From Mesorhizobium sp. M7A.F.Ca.US.008.03.1.1 (GTDB taxonomy: Bacteria > Pseudomonadota > Alphaproteobacteria > Rhizobiales > Rhizobiaceae): DNA of 64,000 nucleotides. Where the stretch lies: assembly GCF_003997495.1 (NCBI RefSeq), contig NZ_RZRU01000006.1, positions 78,225-142,224 of the forward strand, written 5' to 3'. Below the pieces are notes generated by a model. That model did not search any database. It saw only the letters and a program-made list of their open reading frames with translations, and had not been told where the DNA came from. Of this stretch, positions 1 to 8,239 are shown piece by piece; the first letter of the stretch is position 1; every line of letters begins with the position of its first letter. The translations under genes and the position numbers were made by a program.

Positions 1-2827
1 TGGCGCCCAGAACCAGCGTGCCGTACTGGCCCACGATCCCGCCCAGGCCGCCGCTCACCGGGTTCGACACGTTCGATCCCGTCGCAACGCCCGTCACCGC
101 GCCGCCAGGCGCTGCGCCGTCGGCGCCCAGAACGTCCGCCGTCCCGTCGCTCAGCACGTTGCCCGAAGCCTGCGCGCCTTCCGAGACGCTGTTGGTGTCG
201 GCATGCGCCGTCGGAATGTCATCGACGATGTCGATGACGATGGCCGCCGGGACCGACGACGAGGTGCCGTCCGAGACGGTGAGCGAGAAGCTGTCGGTCT
301 CGGTAACTGCCGGAACGTCCGTGGTCGTGCTGGTCAGTGTGTATTGATAGCTCGCGACGCCGGTTGCCGGGTTGTAGCCGGTGATCAACAGCGTGCCGTG
401 GTCGCCCTGGAAAGCCGAACCGCTGAGGCTGCCGATGGCAACCGTGACGCCGCCGATGGTGACGGTCTGCACATCGTCGAGCCCGTCGGCGTCCGACACC
501 GTGAAGGTGCCTGTCGCCACCGTACTGCCGTCACCGGCCGCCGAACCCGCCGCCAGACCTGCTTCATAAACCTGGTCATGCGCGCCGGCCGGATTGCCCT
601 GGTCAACGACGATCTGCGGCACGTCGTTGGTGCCGTTGATGGTGATGGTCAGCGTTGCCGTATCGGTGTCGCCGTCGGCATCCTTCATCGTGTAGTTGAA
701 GGTCTCGGTCAGCGTCTGGCCGGCGTCCAGCGCCTGCACCGCCGGATCGGCATTGTTGAGCGTATAGGTGTAGGTGCCGTCGGGATTGGCAACGAAGGTG
801 CCGTGCGCGCCCGTCGTCGAGCCATCCCAACTGACGAAGCTCGTCGGCGTGTCGGCGCCCGGCTGGTTGTTAGCATGCAGGTCGTTGGTCAGCACATTGC
901 CGTTGACCGGCGAGAGCGCGTCCTCGCTGATGCTGTTGATGTCGTTGACCGCATTGGGCAGGTCGTCGACGATGTCGATGACGATGGCCGCCGGGACCGA
1001 CGACGAGGTGCCGTCCGAGACGGTGAGCGAGAAGCTATCGGTCTCGGTGACTGCCGGAACGTCCGTGGTCGTGCTGGTCAGTGTGTACTGATAGGTCGCG
1101 ACGCCGGTTGCCGGGTTATAGCCGGTGATCAGCAGCGTGCCGTGGTCGCCCTGGAAAGCCGAACCGTTGAGGCTGCCGATGGCAACCGTGACGCCGCCGA
1201 TGGTGACGGTCTGCACGTCGTCGAGCCCGTCGGCGTCCGACACCGTGAAGGTGCCTGTCGCCACCGTGCTGCCGTCGCCAGCCGCCGAACCCGCCGCCAG
1301 ACCTGCTTCATAGACCTGGTCATGCGCGCCGGCCGGGTTGCCCTGGTCAACGACGATCTGCGGCACGTCGTTGGTGCCGTTGATGGTGATCTCGACCGTT
1401 GTCGTCGAGATGTCGCCGTCGCCATCGGTCAGCGTGTAGGTGAACGTGTCCGTCAGATGCTGCCCGGTGGTCAGCGCCTGGACCGCCGCAGCGCCGTTGT
1501 TCAGCGTATAGCTGTAGTGGCCATCCGCATCGATCGTGATCGAACCGTAGCTGCCCGCCACGGCCGAACCGACATGGCCCGAGGCCGATGCCACCGTGCC
1601 CGCCTCGACGCCCGTTACCGTTGCGCCGTCCGCGCCCTTGGTGTCGGCAACGCCGTCCGTGTTGTTCGCGTCCGCGCCGCCGCTGGCCGTGATGACGTTG
1701 CCGTCCGCGACCGTCGCACCGTCTTCCGTCACACTATCCGTATCGGCATGCGCCGTCGGCACGTCGTCGACGATGTTGACGGCAAAGGTGGTGCTGGCAG
1801 TATCGCCGTCGACATCCGTGACAGTGATGCTGAAATTCTCAGGAACCGTGTCGGTGCTAGGATCATAGCCGGGTGTCTGATCCGTATGGGAAACCGATTC
1901 GGTCACCGTGTAATTGTATTCGATGGCACCGGTGCTCGGATTGAAGGAGACGATCGTCAGGTAGCCGTACTGCCCTAGGATGTGCTGATCGACGCCGGTG
2001 ACGGTGACACCGTTGATGACGATCGAGCCAATTCCATCCGGCGCGTCGATGCTGATCGTACCGGTGCTGGACGTTTCTTTGTCGGTCGACGCTTCGCTAC
2101 CCGGAGATTGCGCCCCACCGCCATCGAGGCCAGTTTCACTGGCCGCTTCGGTCGGGGCAAGCAGTGACGTGGCCGTCACGGTAACCTGCCTGTCGACGAT
2201 CGAGGGGAACAGTTCGCGCCTGTCCAATTGACCAAACTGCAAGGCAGTCGGCGGCAACAGAGCCGACAGGTCGAACCCGTCGCCGATGCCGCCGGGGGGA
2301 ACCGAGAAATCTCCGCCTGCGCTTGAATTAGAACCGCCAGGGCCAGCCGAGATCGAACCGTCGGCGCCGAAGGCAACGTCGACATGGCTGGCTTCCAGCG
2401 CCGCCAGCAACGCAACGCGCGGCACCTCGACGTCGCCAATGATGAAGGTCGGCACGTTCAGGGCGCCATCCTTGATCACGATCACCGAGCCGTCGGCCTG
2501 CTCGAGTACAAGGTTTTGGCCGTCGACCTTGATGTTGTCGATGGAGGCGTTGGCCGGAAGCCTTACCACGTGGCTGGCGTCGGCTACATATTCGTGCGGC
2601 GCAGCTGCCGGCGGTGCCTTTGCTTCCGCGGGGGCTTCCGGCTTGACAGGCGCTCCGCCGCCGACATCGACCGGCACCGGTTCGGACGCTGCCGGCGCGG
2701 GCTGCTGCGTCGAACTTGCCTGGGCGACGCGGATCTCCGCCGGCGATGTCTGATCGCCGTGTTCGTTGGACGCGGAATGCTCGTTCAAGGAACCCGAAAA
2801 GCTGTCCAACTCGATATTGTTCGTCAT
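1..2827 (-). CDS. Giant VCBS / T1SS-143 repeat adhesin, 5' part
   Basis: This is the N-terminal part (about 942 residues) of a very large secreted repeat protein. The frame stays open to the left edge, so the C-terminal secretion signal is outside the window. The start is the ATG at 2827, preceded by a GGAGGGG ribosome site. There is no Sec signal peptide, as expected for a type I substrate. Residues 1-80 are Pro/Ala-rich. Residues about 85-150 form a compact domain (key residues VVRLP, DGQNLVLEQADGS, VPRVALLAALE) typical of alphaproteobacterial type I secreted adhesins. Ig-like VCBS and T1SS-143 modules follow, marked by TLTDGDGD, INGTNDVPQIVV and DIVDD. The adjacent T1SS genes (4.7-9.7 kb) are the obvious exporter and the divergent LapG-like protease a possible release factor. 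However, I see no canonical LapG site (TAAG, PAAG or AAAG) in residues 1-230. A role in surface attachment or biofilm is inferred. Confidence 0.88.
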   Translation of the reverse strand, partial: MTNNIELDSFSGSLNEHSASNEHGDQTSPAEIRVAQASSTQQPAPAASEPVPVDVGGGAPVKPEAPAEAKAPPAAAPHEYVADASHVVRLPANASIDNIKVDGQNLVLEQADGSVIVIKDGALNVPTFIIGDVEVPRVALLAALEASHVDVAFGADGSISAGPGGSNSSAGGDFSVPPGGIGDGFDLSALLPPTALQFGQLDRRELFPSIVDRQVTVTATSLLAPTEAASETGLDGGGAQSPGSEASTDKETSSTGTISIDAPDGIGSIVINGVTVTGVDQHILGQYGYLTIVSFNPSTGAIEYNYTVTESVSHTDQTPGYDPSTDTVPENFSITVTDVDGDTASTTFAVNIVDDVPTAHADTDSVTEDGATVADGNVITASGGADANNTDGVADTKGADGATVTGVEAGTVASASGHVGSAVAGSYGSITIDADGHYSYTLNNGAAAVQALTTGQHLTDTFTYTLTDGDGDISTTTVEITINGTNDVPQIVVDQGNPAGAHDQVYEAGLAAGSAAGDGSTVATGTFTVSDADGLDDVQTVTIGGVTVAIGSLNGSAFQGDHGTLLITGYNPATGVATYQYTLTSTTTDVPAVTETDSFSLTVSDGTSSSVPAAIVIDIVDDLPNAVNDINSISEDALSPVNGNVLTNDLHANNQPGADTPTSFVSWDGSTTGAHGTFVANPDGTYTYTLNNADPAVQALDAGQTLTETFNYTMKDADGDTDTATLTITINGTNDVPQIVVDQGNPAGAHDQVYEAGLAAGSAAGDGSTVATGTFTVSDADGLDDVQTVTIGGVTVAIGSLSGSAFQGDHGTLLITGYNPATGVASYQYTLTSTTTDVPAVTETDSFSLTVSDGTSSSVPAAIVIDIVDDIPTAHADTNSVSEGAQASGNVLSDGTADVLGADGAAPGGAVTGVATGSNVSNPVSGGLGGIVGQYGTLVLGA
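222..646 (-). repeat. T1SS-143 module repeat, copy B
   Basis: This 425-bp segment inside the adhesin gene matches 966-1390 at a constant offset of 744 bp, with about 13 differences by eye (about 97 percent identity). It encodes one T1SS-143-type module of about 142 residues. Most differences are silent third-position changes. Confidence 0.9.
966..1390 (-). repeat. T1SS-143 module repeat, copy A
   Basis: This is the partner of the repeat at 222-646. The 744-bp period corresponds to 248 residues, that is one T1SS-143 module plus one VCBS module. The near identity points to a recent duplication or gene conversion within the adhesin gene. Confidence 0.9.
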
Positions 2828-3150
2828 GGCTGAAACCCCTCCGATATTTACCGGATAGAGACAGCGGCCACTTCTACTTTGCAACTGCCTTCTAATCTAT
2901 TTCATATATTATGATATGCATTGCTCGGCATTTTTTACACGTGGTAAACCGCAGCAATATAACCTGATATATGCTGCATTCTGGAGGCCTCCCTGACGGA
3001 GAGCCGGCCGGAGTCTTTTGGTAAATCAAAGTATAAATTTGAATAAAATTTTAAATAAAATGGATAGAGACAGTTGCTGGATCTTTATCCACCTTCCTTT
3101 CCAATAATTTGAGACAAGATTGGTAGCGTCCACAGTCAAAGGTGGGCGTT
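2828..3150. promoter_or_regulatory. AT-rich divergent intergenic region of the adhesin and LapG-like genes
   Basis: These 320 bases separate the divergent adhesin and protease genes and are strikingly AT-rich for this genome, especially about 2870-2960 and 3020-3110, where there are runs of A/T such as AATAAAATTTTAAATAAAAT. I find no ORF with a credible start. The region presumably holds both promoters. AT-rich DNA like this is also a typical target for nucleoid proteins such as MucR/Ros, but I see no defined operator. Confidence 0.55.
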
Positions 3151-4080
3151 ATGAAAAAGCAAAAATCAGCTCCGGGAAAAACCCGGCTCCAGATGCTCCT
3201 GCTGGCAATCGGACTTGTCGGCCTGGCGGGGCCGTCATTCGCGGGCGATATCGCCGCACCCGGCAGGCCTCAGGAGAAGGTCCAGACGCCGCCCTGTCTC
3301 GGCGGTGTTTCGCTGGTGAGGCCTCAGCCCTGGCAGCCCGCGGGCGCTTACCGGATCGGTATGGTCACCGGCAGCTATGGCCCAGATGTTGGCGGCGGGG
3401 ATGGCTCGTCAACGGCGGGAGATGACGCCGGGATAGATCCGGTGCAGACCGCGTCGATTATTCCGGGGGTATTCGGATCGGTTGCCTTGTCCATGCGCAA
3501 TTTCCCCGTCGCAGCGCGCTGGGCGCCCGTCTACCGGGCAATCACCGCCTGCTCGGCCGGTAGCGCCTGCGAGCACAAGAGCGCGGCTTTTGCCGGCATG
3601 ATCGCCGCCGCTCAAGGCAAGGGCTTCAGCGAGAAGCTGTCCTTCGTCAACAGCAGCGTAAATCGCCTGATCGCCTACAGGAAAGACAGCGTCGTCTACG
3701 GCAAGCTCGACTATTGGGCGAAGCCTTCGGAAATTCTCGAGCGGCGAGCCGGCGATTGCGAAGATTTTGCCATCCTCAAGATGACGGCCCTGCTGAGGGC
3801 CGGCATTCCGACACAAAGCATGGCGCTTGTCGTACTCCAGGATCGCAAGCGAGGCTTCTTTCACGCAGTGCTGTCGGTGGGCACAGGCAGCGGCACCTTC
3901 ATTCTCGACAGCCTCAGCAACACCGTCGTGCGCGACAGCGATCTCCCGGACTACGTTCCGCTCTATTCGTTCAGCACGGACCGGGCCTGGATCCACGGTT
4001 CAAGACCGGGCGGAGCCCAGATGGCCGACATCAAGGGCGGTTTCGCAACCGTCGCACCCGGCGAAGGTTTTCAGCCGTAA
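3151..4080 (+). CDS. LapG-like transglutaminase-like cysteine protease (BTLCP family)
   Basis: Predicted periplasmic cysteine protease of the bacterial transglutaminase-like family, 309 residues. I start it at ATG 3151 (MKKQ); a GTG three codons upstream (3142) is possible but lies within the ribosome-site region (AGGTGG). Residues 1-30 form a signal peptide with a LLLAIGLVGLAG core ending near SFA. The Cys-His-Asp triad is visible: Cys in RRAGDCEDFA, His in FFHAVLSVG, Asp in FILDSL. In Pseudomonas, LapG cleaves the retention domain of LapA to release the adhesin when c-di-GMP is low, and LapD restrains it. Here the gene is divergent from a giant T1SS adhesin, which suggests the same kind of role. 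No lapD is in the window, so control by c-di-GMP is not shown. Confidence 0.82.
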   Translation: MKKQKSAPGKTRLQMLLLAIGLVGLAGPSFAGDIAAPGRPQEKVQTPPCLGGVSLVRPQPWQPAGAYRIGMVTGSYGPDVGGGDGSSTAGDDAGIDPVQTASIIPGVFGSVALSMRNFPVAARWAPVYRAITACSAGSACEHKSAAFAGMIAAAQGKGFSEKLSFVNSSVNRLIAYRKDSVVYGKLDYWAKPSEILERRAGDCEDFAILKMTALLRAGIPTQSMALVVLQDRKRGFFHAVLSVGTGSGTFILDSLSNTVVRDSDLPDYVPLYSFSTDRAWIHGSRPGGAQMADIKGGFATVAPGEGFQP

Positions 4081-4104
4081 GTTCTCGTTGGGATTGGTGG
4101 TAAT

Positions 4105-4746
4105 TCAGCCGCCGAAGACGAACGCCATCAGCAGCTCCGGCTCGAGCACCGGAGCCCGAACCGCATTCAATTGCCCCCGATAACGACGGTCACCGGCGCC
4201 GATGACAAAGCCGGTGGCCACCGGCGATTCGCCGTTGGCGTCGAGCCGCGTGAAGATGTCGGCCACATTGAGGTCCAATGCCAGCTTGAGGTCGTGCCGT
4301 GCTTCATCGCTTGGGGCGATCGGCAATTGACGCTTGACCAGCTGCTGGAACGGCGCGTTGAACGACAGGATCTTCTTCGACGATGCCAGGGCAAAGGCCG
4401 GAGACGGGCAAGCGACCAGTATGGCATTGATGGTGTTGATCGATGCAAGCCTTCGCAAGGTCAGGTTTTCGTCCCCCAATCCACGCATGCAGGCCACCCG
4501 GATCGCGGATGTCAAATTGCCTGTCTGGGCCTGGCTTTCGGCGATCTCGTCGATGAGCATGCCGATGGTGCATTTCCGACGTTCGGCCATCTGCTTCAGC
4601 GACACCCAGAATGCCCGCTCCAAACGGATGCCGCGCCGTATGCCGCCGCGCGCCACGACCCGAAATTCCAGCCCGAAATCCTCGGCGGCGACTGGCGGAA
4701 GCAGCCGTTCGCGATCGGAATGATGAGGGCTGGCGCTACCGCTCAC
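4105..4746 (-). CDS. Ribbon-helix-helix domain protein at the end of the T1SS operon
   Basis: Protein of 213 residues starting at GTG 4746, 7 bases after a GGAGG site. It overlaps the 3' end of the HlyD gene by 11 bp, so the two are probably translationally coupled. Residues about 35-95 resemble the RHH_4 ribbon-helix-helix family (RLERAFWVSLKQMAERRK, TIGMLIDEIAE, LTSAIRVACMRGL), a fold usually used for DNA binding. The remaining 120 residues are unassigned; they include FALASSKKILSFNAPFQQLV and end in ELLMAFVFGG, reminiscent of a small PAS-like sensory module, but this is weak. It could regulate the adhesin or secretion genes in cis. The RHH assignment is fairly secure, the function is not. 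Confidence 0.7.
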   Translation of the reverse strand: MSGSASPHHSDRERLLPPVAAEDFGLEFRVVARGGIRRGIRLERAFWVSLKQMAERRKCTIGMLIDEIAESQAQTGNLTSAIRVACMRGLGDENLTLRRLASINTINAILVACPSPAFALASSKKILSFNAPFQQLVKRQLPIAPSDEARHDLKLALDLNVADIFTRLDANGESPVATGFVIGAGDRRYRGQLNAVRAPVLEPELLMAFVFGG

Positions 4747-6025
4747 TCATCGCCTCCTCACGCGCCTTGTTGATCGGCTTCAGGAGGTAATGCAGGATCG
4801 TCTTGCGCCCGGTCTTGATATCGACCGAGCAGATCATTCCGGGAATGATCGAATAGGCCTTGCCGTCTCTTTGAAGCGTAGATTTGTCCGTCGCCACACG
4901 CACCTGATAATAGGGTTCCCCCGTTTTCTGGTCGACCAGGCTGTCGGCTGTGATGTTGGAGACCTTGCCCTCGATGCCGCCGAAGATCGAGAAATCATAG
5001 GCGGTGACCTTGATAAGCGCTTCCTGGTCGGGGCGGATGAACGCGACATCCCGTGGCGAGACCCGTGCCTCCACCAGCAACGTTTCGGAGGTCGGCACGA
5101 TGCCGGCCACGACGGCGCCAGGCTGGACGAAGGCGCCTACCGTGTTGAGCTCCAGCGTGTTGACGATGCCGTCCACGGGAGAACGGATATCGGTGCGCGC
5201 GACCTTGTCGGTGGCTCCCCTTATGGTCTCATCCACCACCGAAAGGTCCGCCAGCGCCTGGGTAAGGTCGTCCAACGCCTCCTGCTGCAGTTGCAGGCCC
5301 AGTTCCTCGACCTGAAGCTGGGCTTCCGTGATCGACGATTTGATCTTCTTTATCGTTTCGCCCGCCAGGTTCAGCTGGCCGTTGAGTTCGGTCTGTTCGC
5401 GCTCGACGCGAAGCTGCTCGGTCCTTGCCATCAGGCCTTTCTTGACCATCGCGTCAACCAGTTTTGCCTCCTGGTCGCTGACGACCAGGTTTTTGGTCAG
5501 ACGGTCGGAATTGGCCTCCGCCTCGGCCAGCTCCTTCTCGCGCTGATCGAGGCGTGACTTGAGCACGGACAGCTTGTTGTCGAAGTTCCCGCGCCGGGCG
5601 ATGAGCAGCTTCTGTTCATTGTCGCAGATTTGGGGAGCGACCGACTGAATGTCCTGAGGACACGGAAATGGACCCGAGAGATTGCCGGCCTGTTCGTATT
5701 TCAGCCTTGCTATGCGCACTTCCAGCGCGCGCGCCTTGGCCTGCTGCTCGCCCAGACTGGACGTGTTGAGCGTGTTGTCCAGACGAATGACGAGATCGTT
5801 CTTTTTGACGATCTGGCCGATCGTCACCGCGATTTCCTGAACGACGCCTGCTTCACTCGCCTGAATGATCTGGGTCTTGGAAGCGGGTATGACCTTGCCG
5901 TCGCCGCGTGCGATCTCATCGACTTCGGCAAAGGACGCCCAGGCGACAAAAACCACGAAGAGCGCTCCGATGATGAATATGGACGCCGACGCAAACAGCG
6001 GCGGCCGATCTTCCCTGGCAAGCAT
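4736..6025 (-). CDS. HlyD-family type I secretion periplasmic adaptor
   Basis: Membrane fusion protein of 429 residues linking the inner-membrane ABC exporter to TolC. It has a short cytoplasmic N-terminus, one transmembrane helix (residues about 12-32, IFIIGALFVVFVAWASFAEV), a split lipoyl domain (VQEIAVTIGQIVKKNDLVIRLD and IRSPVDGIVNTLEL), a long coiled-coil hairpin (about 95-270), and a beta-barrel C-terminus with the HlyD signature (PGMICSVDIKTGRKT) before LLKPINKAREEAMSER. An in-frame stop just upstream fixes the ATG at 6025 as the earliest start, although its ribosome site is poor. It lies 42 bp after the ABC exporter gene and overlaps the RHH gene. It corresponds to LapC in the Lap system. 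Confidence 0.92.
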   Translation of the reverse strand: MLAREDRPPLFASASIFIIGALFVVFVAWASFAEVDEIARGDGKVIPASKTQIIQASEAGVVQEIAVTIGQIVKKNDLVIRLDNTLNTSSLGEQQAKARALEVRIARLKYEQAGNLSGPFPCPQDIQSVAPQICDNEQKLLIARRGNFDNKLSVLKSRLDQREKELAEAEANSDRLTKNLVVSDQEAKLVDAMVKKGLMARTEQLRVEREQTELNGQLNLAGETIKKIKSSITEAQLQVEELGLQLQQEALDDLTQALADLSVVDETIRGATDKVARTDIRSPVDGIVNTLELNTVGAFVQPGAVVAGIVPTSETLLVEARVSPRDVAFIRPDQEALIKVTAYDFSIFGGIEGKVSNITADSLVDQKTGEPYYQVRVATDKSTLQRDGKAYSIIPGMICSVDIKTGRKTILHYLLKPINKAREEAMSER

Positions 6026-6067
6026 TTCCTACGCCCCAACGCATTGGATGCATTACTATTTGTTCTA

Positions 6068-8200
6068 TCAGGCGCTTGTTTTCTGCAGCGCCTGTATGAC
6101 TTGGTCCTTCGGTCCGTCGGCAACGATCTTGCCCCGCTCGATTACGATCAGGCGGTCGGCCAGTTCAAGCATGCTGAACCGGTGTGTGGAGACGATCAGC
6201 GTGGTGTCGCGGTCAAAGGCGACTTTGAGCTGTTTTATCAACTGCCGTTCCGATGCGAGATCCATCGAGCCCGATGGCTCGTCCAGAAAGACGATTTTCG
6301 GTTTGGTCAAAAGCAGACGTGCGATCGCCACCGTCTGCCTCTGGCCGCCGGAAAGATTGGTGCCGCGCTCGCCGACATTCATGTCGTAGCCGCGCGGGTG
6401 GCGTGAAACGAAATCGTCGACACCGGCCGCCTTTGCCGCTTCGATGATCTGTTCGTCGGTAGCCTCGGGGCATGCCATCAGGAGGTTTTCCTTGATGGTG
6501 CCCGAGAACAGGTCGCCGGCCTGCGCAACGATGCCGACCGCGGCGCGAACCTCGGACGGGTGATACTGGCGAATGTCGATCCCATCCAGCAGCAACTCAC
6601 CGGAAGTCGGCAGGAAGAGCCGGCCGATCAGCCGCCCCATCGTCGTCTTTCCCGATCCTATGCGGCCTATGATGCCGATCCGCTCACCCGGCTTGACCGA
6701 GAAATTCAGGCCGGTCAGAACCTCGTTTTCGGACCCGGGATAGACAAACCCGACATTCCTGAACACCATCGCCCCCTTGCGAATGGGGCGGTTGACGAAA
6801 CCCACCGTGTCGGGTCGGTCTTCCGGTTGAGCCATGATCGAGTTCACCATTCTCAGCGAGAGCATGGCCTGGCGGAACCGGGACAACGTTATGGCGATCT
6901 GGCCGAGCGGCGCCACGGCCCTGCTCGCCAGCATCACCGTTCCTATGATTGCTCCTGTCGAAACATGCCCTTCCGAGAAGGCATAGGCGCCGGCCACGAC
7001 CAGAGCGACGGTCACCAGCTGTTGTATGGACTGGGTGATGTTGCCCGCCGCCGCCGATAGCTGCTTGATCTTCTCGGACGTGTTGGCGGCGTTCTTGGAG
7101 TGCTCCCCCCATTTTCGCAGCAGATACGCCTCGGCCCGCAGCGACTTGATGGTCTCCAGCGTCGAGATCGATTCGACCAGCAGGGCCTGGCGCTGCGATG
7201 CTTCGTTCATCGAGGCGGCGACGCGCTTGCCGATGCGGCGCTGGGTGACCAGGCCGACGATGACGGACATCACGAAGGCCAGCGCCGGTATGATCACCAG
7301 CCAGCCGCCTATTGCATAGATCACAAGGAGAAAGACGAAGACGAATGCCGTGTCGATGAACACGCTTATGGTGTTGGAGGTGAAGAACTCCCTGACGAAT
7401 TCATATTGCGTGACCCTGTTTGCGTATTCGCCGGTCGATCCAGGGCGCGCCGACAGCGACGAGTTCAGCACTTTTTCGAACAGGAGATAGGATATCCGGA
7501 GATCCGCCTTGCGGCCGGCATAGTCGATGAGGGAAGCCCTGGCCGTCTTCAAAAGCAGATCGAACAGGATGACCGCACCGATGCCGAGAGCCAGGACCCA
7601 CAGTGTCGATATTGCCTTGTTCGGCAGGATCCTGTCGTAGACGTTCATGGTGAAGATCGGCGAGGCTATGGCGAGCAGATTGATGAACACCGCCGCCAGG
7701 ACGACTTTCGAGTAGGTGCGCCAGAAAGCGCCCATCGTCCCCGTAAGCCAATGTCTCCGCTCGATCCTGGCAGCCGAGCCGACCGACATGGTCTCCGCGG
7801 CATTGGCATAGGTGATCGAGAAGGAAGCGCCGCCGCTGATGTAGCTGGCGGCCAGTTCCGATCGGCCAATCGTGGTGCGGCCGTCTTCCTGGGGCGCGGT
7901 GATATACGCATCGTCTTCGCCTAGAGCGAGCAGGGCAACCGGCAATTGGCTGACGCGAAAGACGATTGCCGGCAGGTCGATACGCCCCCTGAGAAAATCG
8001 CGGTGGCTGAACTCGGTGACTTCCAGGCCGATGCGTTCGGCAAGGTGCCTGATGTCGTCGACCGCAATTCGCGTGTCCGAGAGCGGCACGCCGGCAAACA
8101 GCACGGTCTCCGCGCTCGGCCTGCCGAGATATCCGGCAACGGCTGAGAAACAGGCCTTGAACGCCTCCTTGGGGGAGAGGATGTTGGGTTGCTGGTTCAC
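6068..8200 (-). CDS. Type I secretion ABC transporter (LapB/HlyB-like)
   Basis: Inner-membrane ABC exporter of 710 residues starting at a GTG. Residues about 1-130 form a C39-like domain without the catalytic Cys-His arrangement, as in RTX and adhesin exporters that do not cut a leader. The transmembrane domain follows at about 150-430. The nucleotide-binding domain carries Walker A (IGRIGSGKTTMGRLIG), the LSGGQRQTVAIARLL signature, Walker B (KIVFLDEPSGSMD) and the switch His (STHRFS). With the adjoining tolC (39 bp upstream) and HlyD genes it forms a complete type I system. The giant adhesin 3 kb downstream on the same strand is the probable cargo. Confidence 0.93.
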   Translation of the reverse strand: MNQQPNILSPKEAFKACFSAVAGYLGRPSAETVLFAGVPLSDTRIAVDDIRHLAERIGLEVTEFSHRDFLRGRIDLPAIVFRVSQLPVALLALGEDDAYITAPQEDGRTTIGRSELAASYISGGASFSITYANAAETMSVGSAARIERRHWLTGTMGAFWRTYSKVVLAAVFINLLAIASPIFTMNVYDRILPNKAISTLWVLALGIGAVILFDLLLKTARASLIDYAGRKADLRISYLLFEKVLNSSLSARPGSTGEYANRVTQYEFVREFFTSNTISVFIDTAFVFVFLLVIYAIGGWLVIIPALAFVMSVIVGLVTQRRIGKRVAASMNEASQRQALLVESISTLETIKSLRAEAYLLRKWGEHSKNAANTSEKIKQLSAAAGNITQSIQQLVTVALVVAGAYAFSEGHVSTGAIIGTVMLASRAVAPLGQIAITLSRFRQAMLSLRMVNSIMAQPEDRPDTVGFVNRPIRKGAMVFRNVGFVYPGSENEVLTGLNFSVKPGERIGIIGRIGSGKTTMGRLIGRLFLPTSGELLLDGIDIRQYHPSEVRAAVGIVAQAGDLFSGTIKENLLMACPEATDEQIIEAAKAAGVDDFVSRHPRGYDMNVGERGTNLSGGQRQTVAIARLLLTKPKIVFLDEPSGSMDLASERQLIKQLKVAFDRDTTLIVSTHRFSMLELADRLIVIERGKIVADGPKDQVIQALQKTSA

Positions 8201-8239
8201 GATCTGCCCGTCAGGACGCTCGCTGGACCTTGCGTCGTC

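Noticed and set aside
203..1978. A 591-codon open frame on the plus strand opposite the adhesin gene
   Set aside because: It is Arg/Asp-rich, mirrors the repeats of the minus-strand adhesin, and has no domain or ribosome site; it is an antisense shadow.
4105..4746. Possible toxin-antitoxin module based on the ribbon-helix-helix domain
   Set aside because: No toxin-like partner gene is adjacent; the gene overlaps the HlyD gene instead.
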